DNA of 64,000 nucleotides from positions 186,001 to 250,000 of the forward strand of contig LNEU01000015.1 in assembly GCA_001464355.1 (NCBI GenBank). Reading direction: 5' to 3'. A program made the position numbers and the translations under genes. Under the pieces are notes generated by a model. The model did no database searches, had not been told where the DNA came from, and was given only the letters and a program-made list of their open reading frames with translations. This DNA is from Burkholderiales bacterium Ga0077544 (GTDB lineage: Bacteria; Pseudomonadota; Gammaproteobacteria; Burkholderiales; Burkholderiaceae_D). Shown here in pieces: positions 27,606 to 36,302 of this stretch (positions are counted from its first letter, which is position 1; the number at the start of each line of letters is the position of its first letter).

Positions 27606-28589
27606 ATGAAAAAATTGTTAAGACGGACTTTTCTGTTGGCAATTCTTGCCGGAGCATCTTTCATGTTCTGGGCGGAACAGCCCATTCTTGCCGATGGTCA
27701 AGCTCCTATCGAGTTCACAATTGCTCCCGGTAGCAGCCTCAAGAGCAGCATGCAGCAGATCGATGAAGCCGGCGCGCCGGTGCAATCGCTGATGATGGTG
27801 TTCCTGGCGCAAGTGACAGGCAACAGTACTAAATTGAAGGCCGGCACTTACGAGCTGAAGCCCGGTACGACGCCGCGCGGCTTGGTTAGTCAGTTGGTGC
27901 GTGGCGAGTTTGCGCAAGAGGCCTTAACTGTCATTGAGGGCTGGAGCTTCAAGCAAATGCGGCAAGCGATCAACGCGCATCCATTTCTCAAGCACGATAC
28001 CGCGACTCTGTCAGATCAAGAGTTGATGGCAAAAGTATCCAGCGACTATACCAAGCCGGAAGGTTTGTTCTATCCGGACACGTATATGTTTGCCAAGAAT
28101 TCCAGCGATTTGCAAATCTACAAACAGGCGCACAGCCTGATGCTCAAGCGCTTGAACGAAGCATGGCTGGCACGCGATTCAACGCTGCCTTATGCGTCGC
28201 CTTATGACGCGCTGATCATGGCGTCGATAGTGGAAAAGGAAACGGGCAGGAAATCTGAACGCACAATGATCGCCGGCGTATTTGTCAATCGCTTGAAACA
28301 AGGCATGCTGTTGCAAACCGATCCTACCGTCATTTACGGTATGGGTGAGAATTACAAGGGTAATATCCGCAAGCGTGATCTGCTGACGGACACGCCGCAC
28401 AATACATATACGCGGGCCGGTTTGCCGCCAACTCCGATTGCCTTGCCGGGCGTCGAGTCCTTGCATGCTGCGCTGAATCCGGCGTCGACTGAGGCGGTAT
28501 ATTTTGTGGCGCGCGGTGATGGCAGCAGTCAGTTTTCTGCGACTCTGGATGACCATAATAATGCGGTGAACAAGTACCAGCGCAAGTAG
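27606..28589 (+). CDS. mltG: MltG, endolytic murein transglycosylase
   Basis: Inner-membrane enzyme that cuts nascent glycan strands and so sets chain length. The ATG at 27606 (MKKLLRRTFLL) is preferred to TTG 27597. One N-terminal membrane anchor covers residues 8-25. The YceG domain shows EGWSFKQMR, ASIVEKETG (catalytic Glu), TDPTVIYGMG and NTYTRAGLPPTPI. The family length of about 330-340 is matched. It heads the conserved mltG-tmk-holB-pilZ-ycfH order. Confidence 0.95.
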   Translation: MKKLLRRTFLLAILAGASFMFWAEQPILADGQAPIEFTIAPGSSLKSSMQQIDEAGAPVQSLMMVFLAQVTGNSTKLKAGTYELKPGTTPRGLVSQLVRGEFAQEALTVIEGWSFKQMRQAINAHPFLKHDTATLSDQELMAKVSSDYTKPEGLFYPDTYMFAKNSSDLQIYKQAHSLMLKRLNEAWLARDSTLPYASPYDALIMASIVEKETGRKSERTMIAGVFVNRLKQGMLLQTDPTVIYGMGENYKGNIRKRDLLTDTPHNTYTRAGLPPTPIALPGVESLHAALNPASTEAVYFVARGDGSSQFSATLDDHNNAVNKYQRK

Positions 28590-28673
28590 CTACTGTCAGT
28601 AGTTCGGCCCAGCAGTTCAGCGTATTCAAGCTATCAGTAGTACATCCATCCGAATCCTTTTTATGGCAGTGGC

Positions 28674-29288
28674 ATGACAACAGCAAAATTCATTACGTTT
28701 GAAGGCATAGATGGTGCGGGTAAATCCACGCATTTATCGTTCGTGGCCGATTTGCTGCGCCAGCAAAAAAAAGCGGTCGTTGTTACGCGCGAACCCGGCG
28801 GTACCAGCCTTGGTGAAGCGCTGCGTACCATTCTTCTGCATGAAAAAATGCATCTGGAAACCGAAGCCTTGCTGATGTTTGCTGCGCGACGCGAACATAT
28901 TGCGCAAGTGATTGCACCTGCTTTGGAGCGTGGCGACTGGGTTATTTCAGATCGTTTTACCGATGCGACATTTGCGTATCAAGGTGGTGGCCGCAAGCTG
29001 GATTTGCAAAAGCTGGCCGCGCTGGAGCAATGGGTGCACCCACATTTGCAACCGGATTTGACCTTGTTGTTTGATGTGCCGCTGGATGTGGCGCGCGCCC
29101 GTCTGGATGCGACACGTACGCTGGATAAGTTCGAGCAAGAGAAAGCGGATTTCTTTGCCGCGACGCGTGCTGAATATTTACGCCGTGCTGCTGAGTTCCC
29201 TCAGCGTTTTCGCATCATCGATTCGACGCAAACTATCTCTGCGATCCAGAATCAGTTGCGCGACATCATTGCAGGGCTGGCTCCTTGA
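28674..29288 (+). CDS. tmk: Thymidylate kinase
   Basis: Phosphorylates dTMP to dTDP. 204 residues with P-loop [13 protein letters not shown] at residue 8, the DR(F/Y) motif [16 protein letters not shown] near residue 95, and REPGGT at about 40. The stop overlaps the TTG start of holB (TTGA). Confidence 0.97.
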   Translation: MTTAKFITFEGIDGAGKSTHLSFVADLLRQQKKAVVVTREPGGTSLGEALRTILLHEKMHLETEALLMFAARREHIAQVIAPALERGDWVISDRFTDATFAYQGGGRKLDLQKLAALEQWVHPHLQPDLTLLFDVPLDVARARLDATRTLDKFEQEKADFFAATRAEYLRRAAEFPQRFRIIDSTQTISAIQNQLRDIIAGLAP

Positions 29289-30313
29289 ATAATCTTTTAC
29301 CTTGGCAAGGCGCATCCTGGCAGCAGTGGCAATTACTGCGCGAACGGCTGCCGCACGCGATTCTGTTTCACGGCCCGGAAGGCATAGGCAAGACTGCATT
29401 TGCTGAAGCTTGCGCGCAATCGCTGTTATGCGAAACGCCCGCGGCAGACGGACATGCTTGCGGCACATGTGACGCCTGCGGCTGGTTCACCCAATACAGC
29501 CATCCCGATTATCGTCGCGTACGTCCGGAAATTCTGGATGACGGCGAAGGTGCAGAAGGCGAAGAGGGCGAGGCAGAAACCAAGAAAGCCAAATCGACCA
29601 AAGCACCATCGAAAGAAATCAAGATCGACCAGGTGCGCGCCTTGTCTGATTTCATGAATATTTCTACGCATCGCTCCGGCATGCGCGTCATTACTTTGTA
29701 TCCAGCGGAAGCCTTGAATACTGCAGCCGCAAATTCCTTGCTGAAAATGCTGGAAGAACCGCCGCCACGCACGATGTTTTTGCTGGTGACGAACAGCATA
29801 GATCGCTTGCTGCCAACCATCCTGTCGCGTTGCCGTAAATTTGCGCTGACGATGCCAAGCAAAGATGAAGCGCTAGCGTGGCTGAAGGAACAACAGGTCA
29901 AAGACGCGGACGGCTGGCTGGCCGAGCAGGGCGGCGCGCCGCTGACGGCTTTGGATGCGTCGCAAGCCGGTACGCGCGAAACCATGGATGAATTCTTGCA
30001 GCAATTGGCCCAGCCCGGCATCGATGGCGCGTTGAAAGCTGCTGACCGTTTGCAGAAAACGCCGATGCCGGAATTGGTCTCCTGGTTGCAGCGTTGGCTG
30101 TATGACGTGCTTTCCGTCAAACTTTCCGGCACAATCCGTTACTATCCACGTTACAAAAAAGAACTGGCTGGCTTGGCAGCACGGGTCGACGTCGACAAGC
30201 TGTTGCAGGCGATCAAGAGCGTCAATGACAGACGTGCAATTGCCGAGCATCCGCTGGCACCCAAGCTGTTCATAGAAGACATGTTGCTGGATTATTCGAC
30301 GCTTTTTTCCTGA
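29285..30313 (+). CDS. holB: DNA polymerase III subunit delta'
   Basis: Clamp-loader subunit of the replicative polymerase. 342 residues from a TTG start (MNNLLPWQ) that overlaps the tmk stop. A P-loop-like [10 protein letters not shown] is near residue 34. Four cysteines ([19 protein letters not shown]) form the zinc-binding module. An acidic/lysine-rich insert ([20 protein letters not shown]) of about 25 residues follows before EIKIDQVR; it is absent from E. coli HolB. SRC motif [11 protein letters not shown] is at about 180. Confidence 0.94.
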   Translation: MNNLLPWQGASWQQWQLLRERLPHAILFHGPEGIGKTAFAEACAQSLLCETPAADGHACGTCDACGWFTQYSHPDYRRVRPEILDDGEGAEGEEGEAETKKAKSTKAPSKEIKIDQVRALSDFMNISTHRSGMRVITLYPAEALNTAAANSLLKMLEEPPPRTMFLLVTNSIDRLLPTILSRCRKFALTMPSKDEALAWLKEQQVKDADGWLAEQGGAPLTALDASQAGTRETMDEFLQQLAQPGIDGALKAADRLQKTPMPELVSWLQRWLYDVLSVKLSGTIRYYPRYKKELAGLAARVDVDKLLQAIKSVNDRRAIAEHPLAPKLFIEDMLLDYSTLFS

Positions 30314-30323
30314 GAGGTTAGTG

Positions 30324-30701
30324 ATGGCAGATACCCCGATCGCAGCAGCAAGTCCCGCAGTGGGTCGGCCGTCGGTATTGTCATTGCCGATCAAGGAAAA
30401 ATCCGCGTTATATGCTGCCTACATGCCATTTTTGCAAAATGGCGGTATCTTCGTGCCGTCGACTAAGCAATACAAGATCGGTGATGAAATTTATCTGATC
30501 CTGACCTTGATGGACGACCCGACCAAATACCCGATTGCCGGCAAAATTGCGTGGATCACCCCCCCCGGTGCAAACAATAACAAGGCGCAGGGTATAGGCG
30601 TGCAGTTTTCAGCTGACGAAAGCGGCGCGCGCATCAAGCAGCGTATCGAGGAATTGCTGGGCGCGGCATTGGGTTCATCGCGCGCCACGCATACCTTGTA
30701 A
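30324..30701 (+). CDS. PilZ domain protein
   Basis: 125 residues from ATG 30324 (track used GTG one codon earlier). The PilZ fold is recognisable from GGIFVPSTKQYKIGDEIYLILTL and GKIAWITPPGAN...GIGVQF. The canonical RxxxR c-di-GMP-binding arm is not evident, as in the PilZ protein of type IV pilus biogenesis, which does not bind the nucleotide. The gene sits between holB and ycfH, the usual pilZ position. Confidence 0.87.
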   Translation: MADTPIAAASPAVGRPSVLSLPIKEKSALYAAYMPFLQNGGIFVPSTKQYKIGDEIYLILTLMDDPTKYPIAGKIAWITPPGANNNKAQGIGVQFSADESGARIKQRIEELLGAALGSSRATHTL

Positions 30702-30754
30702 AGATCGACCGGTCTTTTTAAGCAATGTGTTTACTCCAGCAATTGAACAAGTAA

Positions 30755-31282
30755 TTGAATAAACAGTTCACTCATCCATCCAGATCGCAGTATTCCCATC
30801 GCCTGGCGACTATGGACGATCTGCCGGCAATTGTCTCCATCTACAACAGCACTATTCCTTCGCATCAGGTCACCGCAGATATCGAGCCTGTCACCGTGGT
30901 CTCGCGTCTGGACTGGTTTAACGAACATTCTGCGGATAAACGACCTATCTGGGTGGTGGAAGACAATCAGCAGATTTTCGGTTGGTTGTCCTTCTCAAAT
31001 TTTCATGCGCGTGCTGCTTATGCACACACGGCAGAAATTTCCATTTATCTGGCGCCAAATGCGCGCGGCCAGGGATTGGGGCCTTATTTACTGGCGCAAG
31101 CCATTGCATTTGCGCCGACGCTGGACATTCATACATTGGTGGGCCTGATTTTTGGTCATAACACACCGAGCTTGAAGTTGTTTGAGCGCTTCGGTTTCGA
31201 GCGTTGGGCCGATATGCCGCGCGTTGCAACTCTGGATGGTGTTGAACGTGATTTGGTGATAGTCGGCAAGCGTATTGCATGA
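30755..31282 (+). CDS. GNAT acetyltransferase, phosphinothricin-acetyltransferase-like
   Basis: 175 residues from a TTG start; an internal ATG 19 codons later would give a shorter form and the true start is unsure. The family pattern is clear: AT-MDDLPAIVSIYNSTI, FHARAAYAHTAEISIYL, the acetyl-CoA loop ARGQGLGPYLL, and IFGHNTPSLKLFERFGF. It resembles the bar/pat or YncA (methionine sulfoximine/sulfone acetylase) group. It interrupts the usual pilZ-ycfH adjacency. Confidence 0.83.
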   Translation: MNKQFTHPSRSQYSHRLATMDDLPAIVSIYNSTIPSHQVTADIEPVTVVSRLDWFNEHSADKRPIWVVEDNQQIFGWLSFSNFHARAAYAHTAEISIYLAPNARGQGLGPYLLAQAIAFAPTLDIHTLVGLIFGHNTPSLKLFERFGFERWADMPRVATLDGVERDLVIVGKRIA

Positions 31283-31360
31283 TCAGGCGATAGGCTCAAG
31301 CGATCTTGTTTCAGGCATGCCGCTCGCAGCAAAGCCGCTGGGCGCGTACAATTCAGTCCC

Positions 31361-32140
31361 ATGTATATCGATTCCCACTGTCATATCAATTTTCCCGAGC
31401 TTGCTGCGCGCATGCCGGAGATACTCGGAAAAATGGCCGAGAATGAAGTCAGCCACGCCTTATGCGTGTCGGTTGATTTACCTCATTTCCCCAGCGTGCT
31501 GGAACTGGCTGAGCGACATCCAAATATCTATGCGTCAGTTGGTGTGCATCCTGATTATGAAGATACGCCGGAACCATCCGTCGATGATCTGATTCGCTTG
31601 TCCGATAGACCGAAGATCGTGGCGATAGGCGAAACAGGTCTGGATTACTACCGTCTGGAAGGGGATCTGGAATGGCAGCGCGAGCGGTTTCGCACGCATA
31701 TCCGCGCCTCGCGTGCGACTGGCAAACCACTGATTATTCACACGCGTGCAGCATCAGAAGACACGATACGCATCATGCGTGAAGAAGGTGCGGGCACAAA
31801 TGCTGGCGGCGCAGCTGGTGTTATGCATTGCTTTACCGAGTCGCTGGACGTGGCGAAAGCAGCGATGGAAATGGGATTTTATATTTCGTTTTCCGGAATC
31901 GTTACTTTCAAGAGCGCGAAAGATTTGCAAGCCGTTGCACGTGAAGTACCGCTGGAACTAATGCTGATTGAAACTGACTCACCTTATCTGGCACCTGTGC
32001 CGCATCGCGGCAAGGTGAATGAACCTGCGTTGGTGCGCCATGTAGCGGAATATCTGGCGACTTTGAAGGGCGTGCCGCTAGAACAGATCGCTCAACAAAC
32101 GACTGATAACTTTTTCAATTTATTCAAGATTGCGCGGTGA
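31361..32140 (+). CDS. ycfH: TatD-family metal-dependent hydrolase (YcfH)
   Basis: 259 residues with the TatD metal ligands: DSHCHIN (HxH), GETGLDYYR (Glu), IIHTR (His), GVMHCFTES (His) and IETDSPYLAP (Asp). The family includes 3'-5' DNA exonucleases and D-aminoacyl-tRNA-related activities; the precise role of YcfH is not settled. Its position after tmk-holB-pilZ mirrors E. coli tmk-holB-ycfH. Confidence 0.92.
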   Translation: MYIDSHCHINFPELAARMPEILGKMAENEVSHALCVSVDLPHFPSVLELAERHPNIYASVGVHPDYEDTPEPSVDDLIRLSDRPKIVAIGETGLDYYRLEGDLEWQRERFRTHIRASRATGKPLIIHTRAASEDTIRIMREEGAGTNAGGAAGVMHCFTESLDVAKAAMEMGFYISFSGIVTFKSAKDLQAVAREVPLELMLIETDSPYLAPVPHRGKVNEPALVRHVAEYLATLKGVPLEQIAQQTTDNFFNLFKIAR

Positions 32141-32144
32141 ACAA

Positions 32145-32837
32145 ATGATGTACGTGAAATTGGCTCAAGCGCTCCCTATGCGCAGATTTTTTTTGCAACT
32201 GCTGATGGCACTTTCAGTGTTTGCAAGTTTGACTATGCAGGCTCAGGCAGGCGCTTACGAAGATTATTTTCAAGCAGCCAAATTGGATGATGCCGCTACG
32301 ATTACCTCCTTGCTGCAGCGCGGTTTCGATCCAAATACGATCGAGCCTGAGCGCGGCGATTCAGCTCTCATTCTGTCCTTGCGTGAAAAATCGATGAAGG
32401 TATTTTCAGTCATGGTCAATGCACGCACGATCAATATCGACCTGCGTACCAAGAATGGCGACACCGCTTTGATGATCGCTGCCTACAGTGCGAACAAGCC
32501 GGCAGTCGAAACCTTGCTCGCCAAAGGTGCTGCAGTGAACCAGGAGGGCTGGACGGCTTTGCATTATGCGGCAGCGACCGGCGATAACGATATCGTGAAA
32601 ATGCTGATCGATAAATCAGCTGCCGTGGATGCGCCATCGCCTAATAAAACCACGCCTGTCATGATGGCAGCGCGCGGTGGCCATATCTATACGGTAAAGG
32701 CATTGCTCGATGCTGGTGCCGACGCATCGTTGCAGAATGACGCTGGGATGACAGCGATCGATTTCGCCAGACAGGGTGGGCACGATGATATCGTTGAAGG
32801 GCTGACGTATCGCATGAAGAAGGCCGGCAAGTCTTAA
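32145..32837 (+). CDS. Secreted ankyrin-repeat protein
   Basis: About 230 residues. Starts at 32145, 32148 or 32178 are all possible; 32178 (MRRFFLQLLMALSVFASL) would begin directly with a signal peptide ending at AQA-GAYED. The mature part consists of four to five ankyrin repeats (for example GDTALMIAAYSANKPAVETLLAKGA and GWTALHYAAATGDNDIVKMLI). A periplasmic protein-interaction role is inference. It follows ycfH closely and may be co-transcribed. Confidence 0.85.
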   Translation: MMYVKLAQALPMRRFFLQLLMALSVFASLTMQAQAGAYEDYFQAAKLDDAATITSLLQRGFDPNTIEPERGDSALILSLREKSMKVFSVMVNARTINIDLRTKNGDTALMIAAYSANKPAVETLLAKGAAVNQEGWTALHYAAATGDNDIVKMLIDKSAAVDAPSPNKTTPVMMAARGGHIYTVKALLDAGADASLQNDAGMTAIDFARQGGHDDIVEGLTYRMKKAGKS

Positions 32838-32919
32838 TCAACAAGAACGATTAAATCAGAATCTGGTGGCATCAGGAGCGCCGTCTGCAATAGCAACGCA
32901 TGATGCCTCAGCGTTTTGT

Positions 32920-33783
32920 TCAGGCGGCGTTCGGCATAACGAATTTTTGTTTTAGCTTTTCACACAGATCGTCTACATCGGCGGTCGTCAAACCCAGCGT
33001 TTCGGTTGCTATTTCTCCGCCTTCCAGCCACTCAATCGATACGGCGTGCCTATGCTGTTGTATTGCTTGATCTACCACGCAGAAGATTGCAATCAATTCA
33101 CGTACCTCCGGCGCGAAAAAATGGTCGGACATGACTTCATACGAATGATGCTTTTTGATGGCGATGACGACCCGCGGATCGGCGTGCCAATGTTCAGCCA
33201 GCATGGCGCCAACGAGCGCGTGATTGATGCGGTGGCGTGAATTTTCCAGTTCGATAAAACCGCGATGCTCCAGCTGGTTCGCTACGGTAAGTGTTTCTCC
33301 GTAATCCAGAAATGACGCCATCATCAGCGGTATGCCGATATCACAAAACAGACCGAAGTTATACGCGAGTTCAGGTGCGACCTTGGTGGTCTGACGTGCG
33401 ACGTACATCATGCCCCACGAGCGTTTTTCAGAAACATCCCAAAAGCGCGGCATCATCATCCTGCCGTGCGCCAGCGCGCGCCTGGCCATCAAGCGCGTAA
33501 TCACTGCATGACAATTGTTCAAACCTATGAGCGTAATCGCATCCTGAACATTTTCAATGTGTCGACTCAGGTTGAACATAGCCGAATTGGAAATCGCAAG
33601 GAGATTGCCTGCAATCGCGACATCGCGCTCAACCAGATGCACGATTTTTTTAATACACGGATCTTCGATCGCCATTTCGTGTTGCAATGCGATTAGCAAT
33701 GCGGGGCGCGGTGGAATATTGACCGGGCGCGCCAACTCGGCAGGCATTCCCTGGTGAGTGTTGGTTGGATTGGGCGCGTGCAT
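32920..33783 (-). CDS. HDOD domain protein
   Basis: 287 residues with an HDOD domain (about 20-220), a non-catalytic relative of HD phosphohydrolases. Features are NLLAISNSAMFNLSRHIENVQDAITLIGL near the N-terminus and LFCDIGIPLM where active HD enzymes have HDIG (the His is replaced by Cys). NHALVGAMLAEHW and IKKHHSYE come later. HDOD proteins act in signalling and motility regulation; no partner domain is present here. A single gene with an AT-rich upstream region. Confidence 0.88.
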   Translation of the reverse strand: MHAPNPTNTHQGMPAELARPVNIPPRPALLIALQHEMAIEDPCIKKIVHLVERDVAIAGNLLAISNSAMFNLSRHIENVQDAITLIGLNNCHAVITRLMARRALAHGRMMMPRFWDVSEKRSWGMMYVARQTTKVAPELAYNFGLFCDIGIPLMMASFLDYGETLTVANQLEHRGFIELENSRHRINHALVGAMLAEHWHADPRVVIAIKKHHSYEVMSDHFFAPEVRELIAIFCVVDQAIQQHRHAVSIEWLEGGEIATETLGLTTADVDDLCEKLKQKFVMPNAA

Positions 33784-34030
33784 AATGTTCCCCCCAAAGA
33801 ATCAAAGCCTTATGCCTGCTGACTTGAAGGGATGTGCATGCGTGCGATGCTGTGTGCTTTCCCTGAAGCAAGGAGCAGGATAGATGGGTTATTTATTTCT
33901 TATATGAAAAACAGAATAAACCTAGTGATGTAGTTTTGCATGTGAAATATTGCAAAACAACGAATGAGAATGTGATTTTTTGTGAAATGAAAATAAAATT
34001 TCCTTGTCGCAATAACTTCTTTGAATTGCA
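33784..34030 (-). promoter_or_regulatory. AT-rich region upstream of the HDOD gene, with a perfect dyad
   Basis: A gene-free stretch, conspicuously richer in A+T than its neighbours. At 33933-33958 lies a perfect inverted repeat GTTTTGCA-N10-TGCAAAAC, about 150 bases upstream of the HDOD start. It could be an operator for a dimeric regulator. Track ORF 33893..34078 here has no support. Confidence 0.5.
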
Positions 34031-34072
34031 ATGAAAAAAGCCTGCATTTCTTATTTGAAAATGCAGGCTTGT
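34031..34072 (-). terminator. Terminator of the Moco operon (minus strand)
   Basis: A 10-bp-plus stem AGCCTGCATT / AATGCAGGCT with a short AT-rich loop is followed on the minus strand by TTTTTTCAT. No T-run exists in the plus direction, so it serves leftward transcription, ending the moaA-mobA-moeA operon just beyond the small Cys-rich ORF. Confidence 0.85.
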
Positions 34073-34111
34073 CAGCATGTTGTTAAAAATTAAACATCAC
34101 GGTTTGTAAGA

Positions 34112-34186
34112 TCAGTTTGATTTTTTTCTCAGCGGGCAATTTTTGCACTGCTTTTTGCTGTCGCAACATTTCTTTTTCTTGCTCAT
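34112..34186 (-). CDS. Tiny Cys/Lys-rich protein (24 aa), candidate
   Basis: Not in the ORF track. ATG at 34186 opens a 25-codon frame encoding MSKKKKCCDSKKQCKNCPLR and four more residues before TGA. It has four cysteines in a CC-x5-C-x2-C pattern and ten or more basic residues. It lies 46 bases after the moeA stop and 40 bases before a strong minus-strand terminator, so it is placed as the last gene of the Moco operon. The upstream Shine-Dalgarno is poor (AGGAACC). Similar very small KKKxCC...CxxCP proteins are familiar as hypotheticals in proteobacteria. A zinc- or Fe-S-binding role is inference. Confidence 0.6.
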   Translation of the reverse strand: MSKKKKCCDSKKQCKNCPLRKKSN

Positions 34187-34232
34187 CACGGAGGTTCCTA
34201 TTGCAGGCTGGTGTTGCTGGCTGCTATGGCAC

Positions 34233-35663
34233 TCAGGTCAAACCGTCAAACAGAATCACATCAACCAGATCGCCCGCTTTGATTTCGGCTCTGTCGTGTT
34301 CCAGCACCACCATGCAGTTGGCCTCTGACATTGAGCGCAATACACCCGAACCTTGCGAGCCGGTGATGCGGACTTCCTGTATGCCGTCGCTGTTCCTGCT
34401 TAAAATGCCGCGCTGATATTCAGTACGGCCCGGGCGTTTGCGGATGGCAGCTTGTGATACGACACGCATTAAAGGTGGTGCTTCTACAGTCGATGCGCCC
34501 ATCATGTGCAGCAAAGCCTGGCGCGCGAGGAAGTAGAAAGTCACCATCACCGCAACCGGATTGCCAGGCAAACCGAACAGATAAGCTTCCTTGCCGTTCG
34601 ATGCAATTTTTCCGAAAGCCATGGGGCGGCCGGGACGCATACCGATTTTCCAGAAGCCGACGTCGCCCAGTTGCGCCATCATTTGCTTGGTGTAGTCGGC
34701 TTCACCGACGGAGACGCCGCCAGACGTGATGATGGCATCGGCATTTTCGCAAGCGGTGCGGAATGCTGCTTCCAATACATCCGGATCGTCCTTGATGACG
34801 CCCATGTCGACAACGTCGCAACCGAGGCGCGTCAACATGCCGTACAAAGTGTAGCGATTGCTGTCGTAGACGCAACCTTCATCCAGCGTTTCGCCTATGG
34901 AGCGTAACTCGTCGCCTGTGGAGAAAAAGGCAACCCGCAACCGACGCTGAACAGGGATTTCTCCTATACCTAGCGAAGCCAATAATCCGAGGTCGGCAGG
35001 GCGCAGAATTTTGCCCTTTTGTAGCGCGGCTGTACCGGCTTTGAGGTCTTCACCTTTGAGGCGGCGATTGTCGCCGGTCTTCACGGCACCTGCAGGAATA
35101 GTCATGCCGGTGTCACTGGCATCGCGTACAAATTCTTGTGGAATCACGGTGTCGCATTGTGCGGGCATGACAGCACCGGTCATGATGCGTACACATTCTC
35201 CCTTGTTGACTGCGCCGTCGTAGGCGCGGCCAGCGTAAGCGGTACCTATGACTTTCAGTTTCACATCCTGCTCTTTGCTTAGGTCGCTGCCATGCAAGGC
35301 ATAGCCGTCCATCGCTGAATTGTCATGCGAAGGCACGTTGATTGGTGACACGATATCAACTGCCAGCACCCGATCCAGTGCGCTCCTCAAGGCGATTTTT
35401 TCTACTGCATTGATAGGCTGGATGAACTGGCGAATGATTGCTTGCGCATCGGCCACCGGTAATGCATCCGGATCGTAGTCGGACAGGCAGCTGATTACAT
35501 TGGCGAGCGTGTTGCGCGATGCATTCATTGCGCTGTCATCGGACGGGTTATTGTTAGCCATAGCGTTGGAAGTTTCATTATTTGTATCGTTGAGTTCGCC
35601 GTTGTCCAAGGCATCATCCAAATCGGACATGTCGCGCAGGAGGTGCGAATAGCGGAGATTCAT
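34233..35663 (-). CDS. moeA: MoeA, molybdopterin molybdenumtransferase
   Basis: Inserts molybdate into adenylylated molybdopterin. 476 residues, about 65 longer than E. coli MoeA. The start overlaps the mobA stop (ATGA), which supports the long N-terminus of about 55 residues rich in Asn and Asp. The conserved core includes SAMDGYAL, RIMTGA, DTVIPQE, FFSTGDEL, YDSNRY, ITSGGVSVGEADY and LFGLPGNPVAVMVTF. The C-terminal domain IV is intact. Confidence 0.95.
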   Translation of the reverse strand: MNLRYSHLLRDMSDLDDALDNGELNDTNNETSNAMANNNPSDDSAMNASRNTLANVISCLSDYDPDALPVADAQAIIRQFIQPINAVEKIALRSALDRVLAVDIVSPINVPSHDNSAMDGYALHGSDLSKEQDVKLKVIGTAYAGRAYDGAVNKGECVRIMTGAVMPAQCDTVIPQEFVRDASDTGMTIPAGAVKTGDNRRLKGEDLKAGTAALQKGKILRPADLGLLASLGIGEIPVQRRLRVAFFSTGDELRSIGETLDEGCVYDSNRYTLYGMLTRLGCDVVDMGVIKDDPDVLEAAFRTACENADAIITSGGVSVGEADYTKQMMAQLGDVGFWKIGMRPGRPMAFGKIASNGKEAYLFGLPGNPVAVMVTFYFLARQALLHMMGASTVEAPPLMRVVSQAAIRKRPGRTEYQRGILSRNSDGIQEVRITGSQGSGVLRSMSEANCMVVLEHDRAEIKAGDLVDVILFDGLT

Positions 35664-36259
35664 GACGCAGTCGCTTCGTATTTTCTCAAGTCATCCAGCG
35701 TGTTGATATTGCGGAATGCATCTTCATCGTCGAAGTGAACTTCCGCGACTGTCAACGACGCATACCACGCGTCGAACTTGCGTCCGCCTTCCTGCAGGTA
35801 CAAGGTCAGGTGCGGCAATAGCGAGGCTTTGGCCAGGCAAAAGACCGGATGTGCTTGCCGTGATTCACCTTCACCGGTGACGGCAACGGCGATGTCGGCA
35901 TTTTTCTCTTCCAATCCTGAAGCCAAACGTGCGACCAAATCCTTGGGTAAAAAAGGCGAGTCGCATGGTGCGGTGACCAGATAATCGGTTTCGCAATGAA
36001 CCATGCCGGTTTGCAAACCCGCCAGCGGCCCGGCAAAACCTTGCATTTCATCCTGCCAGACGGGCACGCCGAAACCTTCATACGGTGCGATATTCTGATT
36101 CGCATTGATCATCACGTAGCCGACTTGCGGCGACAGCCGCATCAATACGTGCAAAGCCATAGGCGCGTCGCGGAACAATTGCAAACCTTTGTCTATGGTA
36201 CCCATGCGAGTACCGCGTCCGCCTGCAAGTATGAGTCCGGTAATTTGACTGGTATCCAT
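35660..36259 (-). CDS. mobA: MobA, molybdenum cofactor guanylyltransferase
   Basis: Attaches GMP to Mo-molybdopterin, making the bis-MGD cofactor used by DMSO-reductase-family enzymes such as the formate dehydrogenase encoded downstream. 199 residues with the nucleotidyltransferase motif LILAGGRGTRMG-DKG at the N-terminus, GFAGPLAGLQ near residue 75, and TAPCDSPFLP at about 95. It lies between moaA (43 bases away) and moeA (overlapping). Confidence 0.94.
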   Translation of the reverse strand: MDTSQITGLILAGGRGTRMGTIDKGLQLFRDAPMALHVLMRLSPQVGYVMINANQNIAPYEGFGVPVWQDEMQGFAGPLAGLQTGMVHCETDYLVTAPCDSPFLPKDLVARLASGLEEKNADIAVAVTGEGESRQAHPVFCLAKASLLPHLTLYLQEGGRKFDAWYASLTVAEVHFDDEDAFRNINTLDDLRKYEATAS

Positions 36260-36302
36260 TTTTTAAATCGTTTCGATATCAGTTGAAGGGATGAGGTAAA
36301 AA

